This document shows, piece after piece, positions 31,284 through 41,402 of a stretch of DNA of 41,775 bases (its first letter is position 1; each line of letters starts with the position of its first letter). Origin of the DNA: Chara braunii (Eukaryota; Streptophyta; Charophyceae; Charales; Characeae); contig BFEA01000402.1 of the NCBI GenBank assembly GCA_003427395.1, positions 876,344 to 918,118 on the forward strand. Direction: 5' to 3'. The notes below the pieces were generated by a model. The model did no database searches. It had not been told where the DNA came from and saw only the letters and a list, made by a program, of their open reading frames with translations. The position numbers and the translations under genes are program-made.

Positions 31284-31969
31284 TCAACAGATGCAACAAC
31301 GTCGAAAGTGAATTAGGTTGGTGCGTTGCCCGTTTGCTCGGCGGAGTACACTGTCCATGATGTTGAAGTTGGTAGTTAGTTTTATTTTCTTGGATTTTCG
31401 AGAAACCCCTGACGCATCTTTCTCTTTTATGATGACTGACGATATCTCGACTGTGATAGGTATTCTTCGAGCTACGAATTCCAGCATTGCATCCCGTGCG
31501 TTAATACAATACTGTTTGATGTGTTGCTTGTACGCTCGCATCATCAAATCTTCATCGTTCCTTCACGATATTTTGTGTTTTCATATCTGTGTTGCATATA
31601 CTGTTAGCCCTTGACGATAACTTACAGCAACACATACAACGGTTGCGCTGTATTTGTGTGGCATCATGGCAGACACAAGCTCGTAACCGTAAAACACTTG
31701 TTTGCACGTTGCGATCCCATCGTTCTTGTAAGTATTGTTGTGGTCGAATACCTTTACGAGATTTTTCTTCTTACACTGCGAGGATATAAGTTCAGTGACG
31801 GCTCGTTATAGGCAAAATCCCACGTGATAAGTCTGATCACGTTACAATGTCTTTTTAGTCGCTCGGATGTAATCTCCGCCCATTTTATCGACGTTCCCCA
31901 CTTCTTCTGTCGTCGCTGCATGAGCATCCATTCTGGATCCATTTTGTATGGGGCAAAAAAAAACAACAA
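31284..31969 (-). pseudogene. Tandem paralogue 2 of an unrecognised protein, frameshifted
   Basis: Minus strand, three frames in succession align with the intact copy at 32199-32855. Frame one (31969 to about 31805) carries KKWGTSIKWAEI and EPSLNL. Frame two (to TGA at 31583-31581) carries VFYGYELVSAMMP and VVCVAVSYRQG, matching AFYGLGLVHM and VTCVAFCSNG in the intact copy. Frame three (31547 to 31284) carries HIKQYCINARDAMLEFVARR, matching NVKHVCNEIKDAMLRFIHER. At least two frameshifts separate them. An alternative is introns at the joins, but no good splice sites are visible. Function unknown. Confidence 0.65.
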
Positions 31970-32198
31970 CCATAAACATCACAATTAGGGATGAAGTATG
32001 AAATAGAACGCATCACTTGCAAAAACCCAGAGAGTTATTGTCATTCCCCGCATGCATATGCGGGTCATTAGAGAGTGATTAGTGTGGTTGCGGAACGACA
32101 GTCAATGCGGAAACCGACGCAAGACGGACTGCAAGTTGTTCCGTTTGCCACTTTCGCACCGTCGAATATGATCGACAATATTAAGCATTGTTATTGTG

Positions 32199-32855
32199 TT
32201 AGTTTTTTTTTTTTTTCTGTTTTTTTTCGGCTTCGTTGTGCCATGTGATTAAAGTCATCGCCACGTGAATGGCGATCCTTGACCTTTCGTGGATGAAGCG
32301 CAACATTGCGTCTTTGATTTCGTTGCATACATGTTTGACATTCTTCAACGTCGCCCTTTGCATTGTGGTGATTTGCTCCATTGACGACACCTTCGTTGGT
32401 TTAATCCGTGTCCTGCACCGTGTCAAGGCACCGTTTGAACAAAATGCCACGCATGTCACTGATCCGTCACGCCCATTTTCCCCCCCCATGTGAACTAACC
32501 CCAACCCGTAAAACGCTTTGGTCCATTTGCCACTACCTTGCCTTTCGTTGTTTGCATCAGACTCAATCTTGGCGAAGTTGTAAACTTGTAGGTGTTCCTC
32601 GTCGTACCTCAACTCAATTGAGGGCTCTAATGCACACCAGTTGACTGCCTCCGCTCCGACAACCATTATCTGCATTCTTGTTTTCCATGATAGGAGGTCC
32701 TCCCATTTCACCAGCGTCCCCCATTTCTCATTACGCTTCCACTCCGATGATGCAAACATTCTAAACACAACGAAAAAATGAGAAAAGTGCAATCCAATCG
32801 AACAATTAGCGATGTCCTCTATGTTGTTCGTATTTAACAGATGATTCTCACTCAT
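32199..32855 (-). CDS. Unrecognised protein, intact tandem paralogue 1
   Basis: 218 codons on the minus strand. The region shared with the copy downstream begins at about residue 33 (MFASSEWKRNEKWGTLVKWE) and runs nearly to the end (DAMLRFIHERSRIAIHVAMT), followed by a Lys-rich tail. A splice-like acceptor (pyrimidine tract then TTTAG, near 32765) lies just before the shared region, so the first ~32 residues may be intronic. No transmembrane segment or catalytic motif is recognised. It lies 20 bp downstream of the DUF7869-type frame on the same strand. Conservation of blocks between the copies argues for past selection on the protein. Function unknown. Confidence 0.55.
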   Translation of the reverse strand: MSENHLLNTNNIEDIANCSIGLHFSHFFVVFRMFASSEWKRNEKWGTLVKWEDLLSWKTRMQIMVVGAEAVNWCALEPSIELRYDEEHLQVYNFAKIESDANNERQGSGKWTKAFYGLGLVHMGGENGRDGSVTCVAFCSNGALTRCRTRIKPTKVSSMEQITTMQRATLKNVKHVCNEIKDAMLRFIHERSRIAIHVAMTLITWHNEAEKKQKKKKN

Positions 32856-32874
32856 ACTCTTGCCCTCATCACGT

Positions 32875-34398
32875 CTACACAGATGTGTCTGAAATAGATC
32901 TCATATCTTGCGTTGATGCAGACATCTTGTCAGGGACGACCAACGACAGTTGTGCATTGAGAGCCTCTCGCTTAGGGATCCGCATATCTGTCTCAGAGTG
33001 TTTATTGTTGGTCCATGCCCACGCAACGACGTCGAGGTCTTGCCAACTGCCGCCTGATTCAGTTTCGACCTTCCATGTCTTTGCCCATGCGTCTGCATAC
33101 AACTTCGCTAAGTCGCGATCCCTTCCTCAAGGTGTCCAGTACTTGACGTGGATGCGATTATCATCCCGCTCCATAACGCGTCCGATCCAGAATGTGCAGC
33201 CCTTCGCAACGTAATCGTCCGGTACGCGGAATACTACGAAGTTATTCACGGCTATGACCTCGTGCGGTTTGAACTCTGGTTTCGGGGCATCGTTCGTGTG
33301 ACCGACAAAACAAGGTTTCCTTGTCGACGAGTCGATAACATGCGGAGCAACTGGTAGGACATCTTTCTTTTCAGGCATTGGTGCATGCCAGAAGGCACTT
33401 TGCAGGGGCACCGTACCGCTGTCCTTTTCCGACCTCTTTTCAAATTCGTTGAGACGGTCGGTCCAATACCTCAACCGTGCATATTTCAGCACCCTTGTGT
33501 GTTCATCTTGCGTCTCCCATTCGTTTTGCGTATTTTCCCATGATTTTTGCAGAATACGAATCCCCGCAATTTCGTAAATTAAATCGTCTGCCTGCAAGTT
33601 AGGCGACCCGCGAAACGGCTGGAAACTCCATTGAGATCCCGCCCACTTGTTGTCTACACCCCTTTTGAACCCGTACACAAGGTCAGTCTCGGGCTTCCAC
33701 TTTTTCTTGGTGCAATGCTCTTTGTACAACATTGCAGGGTTGTCCCCATCCATGAAGAATCGGAAGAGATGCGGCGTCGCATGCCCCTTGATTTTGTGAT
33801 CGAGGAACGGGTCAATGACGTTTTTCCGGTCAGCCAGTTCAGTGAGGAGAGTGCAATCGACGTCCTTCTCGCATGATGCTTGCAGGACGGTGAAGAGCTC
33901 GTCCATGGTGTAAGCATCGCAACCAGATAGTTTTTTCACGAATAAGTTGAACTTTGCGTCTATGTCAGTATGTGTGTGCCCCACTATCATGAAGCCCATT
34001 TCTACGACCTCGAAGATATGGAACTTGACAAGCGTGGTCATGAAGATGAACACATATTTATTTTTGTTCTGACCCCCACAGTTGTCCGCCTTCACCCGTA
34101 ACAGGGGCGGGAGCACGCCTTCTCGTGGTTGTACATCTCGCAAAACTTCGGCGATGGACGTGACGACAGAGTTAGATCCGTGCGACACGTACGGGAACCA
34201 CGTGTGAACGAAGAGCGAAGGTGCCCTACCGTGAGCTATTATCCTTGTAAGGTTTGTTTTCATAATTGTGTTATTCGACATTTCTTTGGACAGACGTCTT
34301 CTCGATGCATGGAGAATCGTTGTTTTCGCCTGATCCATACCATCGATGATGATACACAGACTTTTAGTTTTGTTGCACTCAGACTCGGCCGACCACAC
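32875..34398 (-). CDS. DUF7869-type protein with in-frame TGA before the C-terminal domain
   Basis: 423 codons from 34398 to TGA at 33129-33127, then the same frame stays open to 32875 (about 83 more codons, GRDRDLAKLYADAWAKTWKV onward). The core has IIIDGMDQ (D19), DNCGGQNKNK (105-114) and GHTHTDID (140-147). From family knowledge this acidic pattern marks DUF7869, probably an RNase H-like fold of transposase origin found in algae, plants and invertebrates; that is recollection. A chromo-barrel-like tail (FVVFRVPDDY...FWIGRVMERDDNRIHVKYW) is cut by the TGA. The frame's first codon is GTG with an upstream stop, so an earlier exon is likely missing. The TGA may be a nonsense change or a splice or readthrough site. 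Confidence 0.75.
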
Positions 34399-35284
34399 GG
34401 AAGGGGGGAGGGGAGTCGACTACCTCAGCTGGTGAACAACCACGTCCGCCGCAGGATGACATCGAGGACTTTTTTTTTTTTTTTTTTTTTTTTTGGGGAC
34501 CGACTGATAGTGTTATCCTATAGCTTTGTTACATCAACTTACATGATGAGGCATGGTGTTCCCACTACGATTTTTTTAATTTTTAATTTTTACGACCGAC
34601 GTAATATACAGTTGTATCCTTAAGCTTTTGTCACATGCTGAGGCATGATGTTTCTACTACGAATGTAGCATGGAAACATAATTCAAACATTTAGCTAAAA
34701 AAGTTAAAAAAAAACTTAAAACTGTGTTTTTTTTTGTTTTTTTTTTTTGGTTATTCGGTCAGACGAAATTAGGTCTTGAAAAAGTCTGAATGCTTGTTGG
34801 GGTTTCTCTAACTTCAAGGGGGGGGGGGGAGGGTCATTTTCTACCATTATGGTATGTTTTCGAAACTCTTGGTTTGAGGGAGTGTTTTTCTATCATTGGG
34901 GGCTTTGTTTGGTTTACTGACGGCTTCAACATTAGACAGTGTGCAACATCATCCATCATGAAGTCATACTCAAGTCAGTACTTTTGAAAAAACGTATCTG
35001 GCTGCAATCACGGTCATGCGTAGGTGTATCTGACGATGATCATGTCCAGCTCCAGAGCACAATCCAAGAAAACCCAGTGTGCGTATACGCCCTGACACAC
35101 TGTGTGCTTATTGTAGCATCTGCATTTTCCTCCTCTGCCTTGTTTGTGAGCAACTCCCAAGCATCAACACATGGTTGAATTTTTAGAAAATAATAAAAGT
35201 CATTGTTGAAACTTAAAACTTGAAAAAAAAAAAAAAAAAAACACTGCATTGAGAAGGAGCCTTCCGCTAAAGCACGAAAAGGTA
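34399..35284. other. Upstream flank of the DUF7869-type gene
   Basis: No further exon could be identified. Homopolymer T-runs occur at 34471-34494 and 34726-34748, G-run at 34820-34829, A-run at 35223-35241. A pyrimidine-rich stretch on the minus strand at about 34400-34425 could precede a splice acceptor. Confidence 0.4.
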
Positions 35285-35420
35285 TTACGCCGCCAAAATC
35301 AGAATGAATCTTCCACTAGAATATGGAAAGATGCACCTCCATATTTTTTGTCTTGGTCTTTCGTGCATGCGGTTAGTGGAGCGAGGCCCTGTGTATTTGT
35401 ATTTTGAGCAAACGGGCCTC
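35285..35420 (+). repeat. Short dispersed repeat, plus-strand copy
   Basis: AAAATCAGAATGAATCTTCC, AGAATATGGAAAGAT, CCATAT-TTTTTGTCTT and GCGAGGCCCTGTGTAT follow the order of the repeat at 3227-3380 (minus strand there). Confidence 0.65.
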
Positions 35421-35902
35421 GCAGAGCAAGCCTCAGAACGCAAAAGAAAGAAAAATAAATCTACTGCTGCAACACCACAAAATTTGGAAAAAGAGAAAAC
35501 AGATCTACGTCCACAAAACAGTAAACAACAACAACAACAACAAAAACAACAACAACAACAACAACACATCTACACCTGCATAGCCCGACCACGTACTTTC
35601 TTCGACAGAAATAAAACACGAATCTGCACCTCCACAGCCCGACTATGGGGCTCGTTAGACACTCTTATTGAAATCCTCGGACAAAAGGAAAAATTCATTT
35701 TGGTTCAAAAGGAAATTTGGGCCCTTCGTTCTACCTGTCCTCGGGGACGTCGCCCGAGGACATTTCCTTCGAGTGATGTCAGAAAAGAAAAAAAAAATCA
35801 AATGAGCTTGAGGTCTTCAGCCAATACGGTGCCGCCACGATCCAGATTCTCGGTTGTAACGTCCCTCTACCCATGTGCCCGCTCCTCTCCGTGAAATGCG
35901 GA
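35421..35902. other. Non-coding stretch with (CAA)n and a hairpin
   Basis: (CAA)n at about 35522-35566 and a 9-bp hairpin GTCCTCGGG/CCCGAGGAC at 35737-35761. Gln-rich ORFs here are repeat translations. Confidence 0.55.
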
Positions 35903-35948
35903 TTCCTTTTGCCCAAGGGACCTCGTGAGGTCCCTTGGGCAAAAGGAA
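35903..35948. other. Perfect 22-bp hairpin with 2-nt loop
   Basis: TTCCTTTTGCCCAAGGGACC..., loop GT at 35925-35926, and the exact inverse to 35948. Such a perfect arm with almost no loop is typical of a very young inverted repeat, a palindromic insertion, or an assembly fold-back. Confidence 0.85.
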
Positions 35949-36104
35949 GAAATGGCTGGGGAATCCTCGGAGCCCAAGGAATTTCCTTTGGATTGTCTTC
36001 ACTTTTTTTTTCCGATTGCATCCCCGAGGATAGATGGAGCGAATTCCTCGGGGACTTTACGTGCCTGAGTGTCTAACCAGCCCCCATGTACTTTTTGTTC
36101 GTGA

Positions 36105-36761
36105 CCGCAGGTTCTATTCATGCCCGACGCTATTCATCGTCATCATCATCATCATCATCATGAGGGGAGCTCGTGATGCTAAGCGACAAAACACAAGTGG
36201 TTGAATTGGGACCACCACTTTCAGCTTCTGAATAACGGGTCCAAAACTGAAATTAGGGTTTGCGAGTCACATTTTATGGGCTTTTTTTTTTTTTTTGCCT
36301 GTTTTTGTTTTGGTTTGAGGTTGCTATGTGCCAAATTTGGTAATTGCCTCTGATGAGATTTCTGAACTTTTTCTCAAGATTTCTTAAATCGGAATGTTGA
36401 CGAACTTTCATGAAAGTGTCCTTTTGCCTTGCTGTTTTATAGGTTTTTTTTTTTTTTTTTCCCCTGTTGCAATTAGTCAGTACGATCTCCACTGTTTGAA
36501 TTGGTGGAAAGTTTGGTTAAAATTGGTTAAAATGACCCTTGGGGGGGGGGGTGTTATAAATGGCATGAGAAGTTGTAGGAAAATTAAGGCCTCCATTAAC
36601 CGCCTCTCGACAAAAAAGGAAAAAAAATATTGCACCCGCAAAACGGCAAAAAAACAAAAAGACGAATCTGCACCGACATGACTAGATTATGCAGCGCTAC
36701 GCTTTCCAACATCTAGGCCTGGAGACCGTCAGTGCTCCGGGCATAGGAATAGAACCTGCGG
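36105..36761 (+). mobile_element. Dispersed TIR element, copy 2
   Basis: 657 bp. The left end CCGCAGGTTCTATTCATGCC (36105) and the inverse at the right end (CGGGCAT-GGAATAGAACCTGCGG, 36738-36761) form terminal inverted repeats. It contains a (CAT)n tract (36135-36161), T-runs and a run of G10 near 36541. The inverted copy at 1521-2588 shows the same interior with a later insertion. No coding capacity. Confidence 0.75.
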
Positions 36762-36832
36762 CAGCTCAGTGGTTAGAACACCGATTGAAAATGTACATTG
36801 TGGTATGAGGTTGCGGGTTCAAAACTCCGCAG
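36756..36832 (+). ncRNA. tRNA-like / SINE head
   Basis: Box A-like CAGCTCAGTGGTTAGA (36762-36777) and box B-like GGTTCAAAACTCC (36817-36829) lie at tRNA spacing. D-arm GCTC/GAAC has one mismatch. The T-arm carries an extra A and the anticodon stem does not pair, so this is not a functional tRNA. It directly abuts the TIR element, and the apparent acceptor pairing CTGCGG/CCGCAG is partly that element's terminus. Confidence 0.4.
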
Positions 36833-38329
36833 CCTTGCGCATGGACACCGGCAGGGCATTAGAATGACGCAGGGTTGGACACACACCCCCTTGGGATGAC
36901 GCACGTAAGTTATTACAAACACTGCCTGGGCACTACCCAAGGGGTAGTCCATGGTTGTTGTATGTGGGGACTGGGGGATGGTGGGTATCCTGATGTTCTT
37001 GGTTTACGGAATGTCATGAGACTGCTTGATGGCTCGCATAGTCCGGTTTACTCGAGCCCAGTAGAGCACAACCACATACTATTTCACAGTGTAGGTCAAT
37101 CGGTTTCTAGGTCACTTGCACGATTCACATAAAACGACGTTTTCGTTAAAAATGAACTGTTTTGTAAAAAGTGAACATAATGAAATTAACGAAGTAACCA
37201 AAAAAAAGGTAAATTGTAGAACAAAAAAATAGGATTTTAATATTTCGGCACAATGCAAACCTTGAGCAGAGAAGTGTCGAAATGATTAGAATATAAACCA
37301 AAAGAATGACATCATATGCGAAGGAAAGAATTGCGAAATTTGCAAAACCCTTGACACATTCAAACAAAGCGCAGTTCTCCAAAGTCCAAGACCTTAAGTT
37401 GCTTCAAACTATAAAAACACCCTTCATATGGAGACTGTGGAAGGGAAATTTAATGCAAAAGTCCAATTATATTAAAAGCAAAGCAGTGCCACTTACATCA
37501 GTTCAATGGTGCGTCTATGAACTCTTAAAATTACACATTGTCAAAATCTTCGTCAAAGTCCTTAGACTATAATTGAAATCGACTAAAAAGACAACGACAA
37601 TCTCACCTATATCGCCGTCAATCTCGACAACAACAACAAACGCATCAACAACAACAACGACAACAACGATTGTGGTGATAACAGCAACGACAGCAACGAC
37701 AGCAACGACAACAACAACAACAACAACAACACTAGCAACGACGACAATGACATTAACAACATATAAGGGACGCTGGGCCCGGTCCCCAGCACGTGGAAAA
37801 AAAAAAAAAACAATAATAACGGCGAGGACTGTGATCTCTGTGAAGATGGCGAGGACATGCATCCAAGTCATTCAGGTCGTTGCCACCGATAACAACGACG
37901 ATTTCGCCGGCTGTGAAGACAGCAATTACAACAGTGATTCGGATGGGAGTGGTCGCTGGGTGCAGCGGGCTCCTCCCACGATTTTTGCCCTATTCGGATG
38001 AGGTAGGCCTTTTGGGGAGGGGATCATTTTCTGCATGTTCATGAGCTGTTCGTGCCAGCGAGATAGCATCGCCTTCAATGGGATCGGGGTGGGAGGGTCG
38101 CAGGGTAGGACTGTGGCCTTGGGGAGGCCCCTCATTTACCCTTGTGTGCTATCTAGAGAGGGGGACTATAATTGGTATATGTGGAACCTAGCCCACCTGC
38201 CTAGGATCTTCCTCCTCTTCGATGTTCGCTGCATGCTTCATCTGACTCGGCTGCCTTCTCTGATTTAGTATCTGAAGAGCTTTCCAGGGTAGGTAATGAC
38301 TTTGGGATCCGCTATAATTGACTTTCTAA
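36833..38329. other. Non-coding stretch with ACA-type trinucleotide repeats
   Basis: Imperfect (ACA/ACG)n at about 37620-37745 makes long Thr-, Val- or Leu-rich frames on both strands, none credible. No other gene is supported. Confidence 0.5.
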
Positions 38330-38629
38330 CTAGGCTACCAGCCGGGCCGCCCGGTTCACCCTATTTTCCCGGGCGGCCCCGCCGTGCAAGGACTAGGGAA
38401 GGTCCCAGCCAAAAAAAAAAAAAAAAAAAATCCAAAAAATCTGAAAAAAAACTATGTTATGCAGAAATAAACTGAACAACGTTTGCCTCAGGGTCACATC
38501 GAAATTCTTTACCAAATTTAAAATAAAAATTTCAAATAAAAAATATTTTTTGTTTTTTTTATTTTTTTATTTTTTTATTTCTTTTTGGCCCGGCCGGGCA
38601 AGTGGACCCGGGCCACTCTGGTAGCCTAG
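38330..38629 (-). mobile_element. hAT-like MITE, copy 2
   Basis: 300 bp, inverted relative to copy 1. The termini CTAGGCTACCAG and CTGGTAGCCTAG are identical to copy 1. It is flanked by a perfect 8-bp direct repeat CTTTCTAA (38322-38329 and 38630-38637). The interior shares CCTCAGGGTCACATCGAAAT (inverse of copy 1) and several homopolymers. Confidence 0.87.
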
Positions 38630-38637
38630 CTTTCTAA

Positions 38638-38884
38638 CTTTCTAACTTCCTATTCTGATTGCCTCTCCTCCTCATGGTGCTGCAAGGGTTTGTTAGTTGG
38701 CGATGAGGGTTTCGGAGTGGGAATTTGACTTTGACGACGATGGGCAGAATCCCCTCTATTGAGGGCAATCAATGCTGCTCATCAGGTAATGGAGTGTGCC
38801 TGCATGTCGGTTTGGTTGACCACACATGTCTTGAGTGGGATGGACACGTGGCATGTTAACATGAATTCGGGTTGCTTTTAGAGG
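38638..38884. other. Non-coding stretch
   Basis: Nothing is recognised. Confidence 0.4.
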
Positions 38885-39002
38885 ATGCTGGACCCGATTT
38901 CCAGCAGGTGTTGCTCCCCACCAATAGATGGAGCCTCCCCGAGCATGCTAGTGGTGTCTGCTCTTATCAGCACCCCTAGCATTCACTCGGGTTGTTTTCT
39001 CC

Positions 39003-39029
<27 letters not shown>
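38885..39029 (+). mobile_element. Truncated poly-A retroposon, family copy B
   Basis: GCTGGACCCGATTTCCAGCA, CTCCCCACCAATAGATGGAG and GCTAGTGGTGTCTGCTCTTA lead to a 27-nt A tail (39003-39029). Same family as copies A, C and D. Confidence 0.8.
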
Positions 39030-39033
<4 letters not shown>

Positions 39034-39041
39034 CACATTAG

Positions 39042-39350
39042 AGAAATTACAAAAGAGGTAGGTTGGGAGGGAGTCCCATACCCGTTTTCCAGCAGGTGAT
39101 GCTCCCCACTAATAGATGGAGCCTCTCCCCAGGTGTTAGTGGTGTATGCTCTTACCAGCAGCACTAACACTGGTGGGGGTGTGCTTCAAAAAAAAAGAAA
39201 AAAAAGGAAAAAAAAAAAAAAGGGAGGGAGTCCCATAGGATTAGGGGGCCTCTACCACATGGCCGAGTGCTGAAGGTGACTCTCATATGTCTGTAATCCA
39301 GCCTCTACAACAACCTGGGCTTTTATGAAAAAAAGAAAAAAGAAAAAAAA
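39042..39350 (+). mobile_element. A-tailed insertion flanked by GAACCACATTAG, containing copy C
   Basis: GAACCACATTAG occurs at 39030-39041 and again at 39351-39362. The enclosed DNA ends in an A-rich tail (39327-39350). This fits a retroposed element with a 12-bp target duplication. Copy C inserted into it later. Confidence 0.65.
39081..39221 (+). mobile_element. Truncated poly-A retroposon, family copy C, with 16-bp TSD
   Basis: Flanked by perfect direct repeats GGGAGGGAGTCCCATA at 39065-39080 and 39222-39237. Starts CCCGTTTTCCAGCAGGTG and ends in an A-rich tail with G interruptions. A target duplication of this length plus an A tail is typical of target-primed reverse transcription. Confidence 0.88.
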
Positions 39351-39469
39351 GAACCACATTAGTTACCCGAGCCATTACCGGGCTTTAAACAAAAGAGAGA
39401 CATCATGTTCTGAGTTTTGTCTTTTCTGCAGGTGCTTGGTGTGTGGTGAGGGCCAAGTAGAGGATGAAT

Positions 39470-39790
39470 CTTTTTTTTTTTCTTTTTTTTTTTAACAAAA
39501 CACGCCCCCACGTGCTAGTGGTGCTGGTACGAGCAGACACTGCTAGCACCTGGGGGGAGGCTCCATCTATTGGTGGGGAGCAACACCTGCTGGAAAACAG
39601 GTCCAGCGTCCCATACATAGACAGAATTCAGAACATATCAGAACAACACCAATGCGGGATATTCCTGCCAGCATTGATTACCCTGGGATCCAGGGGATTG
39701 ACTGAGCAGGATGTATGGGGGGGCCGGGAGCCTTCCACCCTGAAACAGGCACCAGATACCTGCTGCTGCACACTGGTCCCTCCCACCCCC
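39470..39790 (-). mobile_element. Retroposon 3' end, family copy D
   Basis: Minus strand, poly-A tail at 39493-39471 (T-run on plus). It carries the core GCTCCCCACCAATAGATGGA and a longer 5' part shared with copy A (CAGGGGATT segment). It may be the 3' end of the LINE whose coding end lies at 40611-41402 on the same strand, which would make copies A-C its truncated offspring. That link is inference. A partial repeat of the family's first 20 bp lies at 39825-39845. Confidence 0.7.
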
Positions 39791-40610
39791 ACTTGGAAGT
39801 CTTGACTTTATTTTATGATTGCTGGAAACCGGGTCCAGCTTCCTAGTTATTGCACTATCATGGGCCTTCGTACTGCTGAAGGGCCCGCTTGTTCGTGCTA
39901 TGATTATTGTCGTATCCCTTCATGCTCCTGTTAACTGGCCTCAGTCCCTATTTTGAGCAGGTCTTCTTGCAGCTTCGTTGAGCATGTTGTGGGTAGCTTG
40001 GTTTTGGTTGTCCACCTTTGTCATTCTCCCTCCCCCTGTGGTAGGGACCGCCGCATTGCTGGCCATCCTTGTCTGAGCTGTCATCCAGCGCCCAGTGCCT
40101 CACGGTACTTGGACTGCTCAGGTGGCTCGGTGGGGAGTGCTGGGGAGCGGGGCAGAGAGCCCAGCAGGTTGAGGAAGGAAAGGGAATGGGGAGGGGAGGT
40201 TGACTGGGAGTGGGGGGGCGGGAATGGTGGGGGGCCCGAAGGTAGAGGAGGGGGATCGGGAGGGGTCAGGGAGGGCGGGTCCACTGAGAGAGCCGGGGGT
40301 GGTGGCGGCGTCAGAGCGGAGGAACCATTGGAAGCGGGGGGGGAGGCTGCGGGGAGACCGGGGGCGGATCGTTGGGCAGGGGGGGCGGTGTTTGATCAGT
40401 CGATGGGGGGGGTTGGGTTGACTGCGTCCGTGCCCCGGTTTGGGGGGGGGTGGGCTCGGGCGGGTAGCTCATTCTGGAGTTGGGCTCCTGATCCCACATT
40501 GAGACTCACCATGGGCATAGCGCCCATTGTTCGGGGAGGCAGGGGCACAGGGAAGCATTCGGCCCGGCGGTAGGACCACTGGTCATCCTGCATTGCCCAG
40601 TTCTTCCATC
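39791..40610. other. G-rich stretch, possible LINE 3' UTR
   Basis: From about 40140 to 40560 the plus strand is strongly G-rich (C-rich on the minus strand), giving long Gly- or Pro-rich frames in all readings. These are not called as genes. It lies between the LINE ORF2 end and the family tail (copy D). Confidence 0.5.
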
Positions 40611-41402
40611 TTAGCTTCCCGTTATCGTGCACTTCGGCTTACAATCGGGGTCAAGCCAGATTTCCCGGAAAGCAGCAATGGCCTTTCTCCTGCACTCCTC
40701 ATCCTGGGTTGCTGCCAGTACCTCGACAAGCTTCTTGCTGGCTTTGCTGAGGTTTGCACGTATGACTTCCAGTAAATGTGCCTTGGCTTGGTGGAACCCA
40801 AAGGAAGCATCTTGTCGCTCTGCAGAGCACCGGATCCTCCAGATTACCAAGAGGACTGCCAATCTCATGTGGCCAAAAAAATTCCTTTGAAAGGGTGTCC
40901 AAACTGCTGGCATGTTCCGGCGTTTCCCCATTAGGATTAGAGCAATGTCCTAGTGGAATGCAGAGCCCGTAAGCGTGTGCCACATCACGTCCCACCATTG
41001 CCACAACCGAGTTGCCATTGGGCACGCAAGTAGGCAGCGTTCGAGATCCGCCCTTCGTGGCTGTGCGTTCGGACCGCAGTGAGCACATATTGGGGAGAGG
41101 ATCCCGGCCTGCTCGAGGTTGGATCTTGTTGTGATCCAATCCGGGGTCGGGAGACAGTGGTGAGTTATTTGCCATTGAAGGGCTCGGTGGGAGGTAGGCA
41201 TGATGTGAGCGTATGTGGCCCATGGGATGTGACGCAGGCTTCCTTCTCTAATCAGAGCCCTTTTCCATCTGTTCTGGACTGCTTTGGTGGATGGGTGGAA
41301 GGCGTGTGCCCGGTTGTAGCCTTTTTGACTGAGTACTGCCATAAAACAAATGGAAAGATACAGCGCCTCGAAAAGAAAAATGAGAGAGAGCTGAAATGGC
41401 AA
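40611..41402 (-). pseudogene. LINE ORF2 C-terminal fragment (zf-RVT-like)
   Basis: Minus strand, 150 codons, TAG at 40952-40950, then the same frame for about 112 more codons to 40611. Residues 74-134 fit the reverse-transcriptase zinc-binding region: LQWQITHHCLPT, CAHC (106-109) and a later CLLACPMATRLWQWW (C127). In the intact family this follows the reverse transcriptase domain of LINE ORF2. After the TAG comes a typical C-terminal tail (NMPAVWTPFQRNFFGHMRLA...). Upstream, a stop precedes codon one, so the reverse transcriptase part is frameshifted or lost beyond the window. Non-functional. Confidence 0.72.

Noticed and set aside
33252-33443. Small ORFs overlapping the DUF7869-type frame on both strands
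   Set aside because: They are shadows of the long conserved frame with no motif of their own.
36350-36375. CTGATGA word as a possible further hammerhead
   Set aside because: It is followed by neither a stem II hairpin nor GAAA in register. Its inverse counterpart at 2383-2389 is simply the other copy of the TIR element and also lacks the core.
36756-36832. Functional tRNA gene
   Set aside because: The anticodon stem and T-arm do not fold and the apparent acceptor pairing belongs partly to the neighbouring TIR element.
37573-38001. 142-codon Thr-rich ORF and its minus-strand counterparts
   Set aside because: Long frames exist on both strands through an ACA-type trinucleotide repeat; composition alone explains them.
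38775-38785. CTGATGA on the minus strand
   Set aside because: No stem II, no GAAA and no stem III partner follow.
39953-40573. 206-codon Gly/Arg-rich ORF
   Set aside because: It lies in a G-rich low-complexity stretch with long frames in several readings and on the opposite strand, and no domain is visible.
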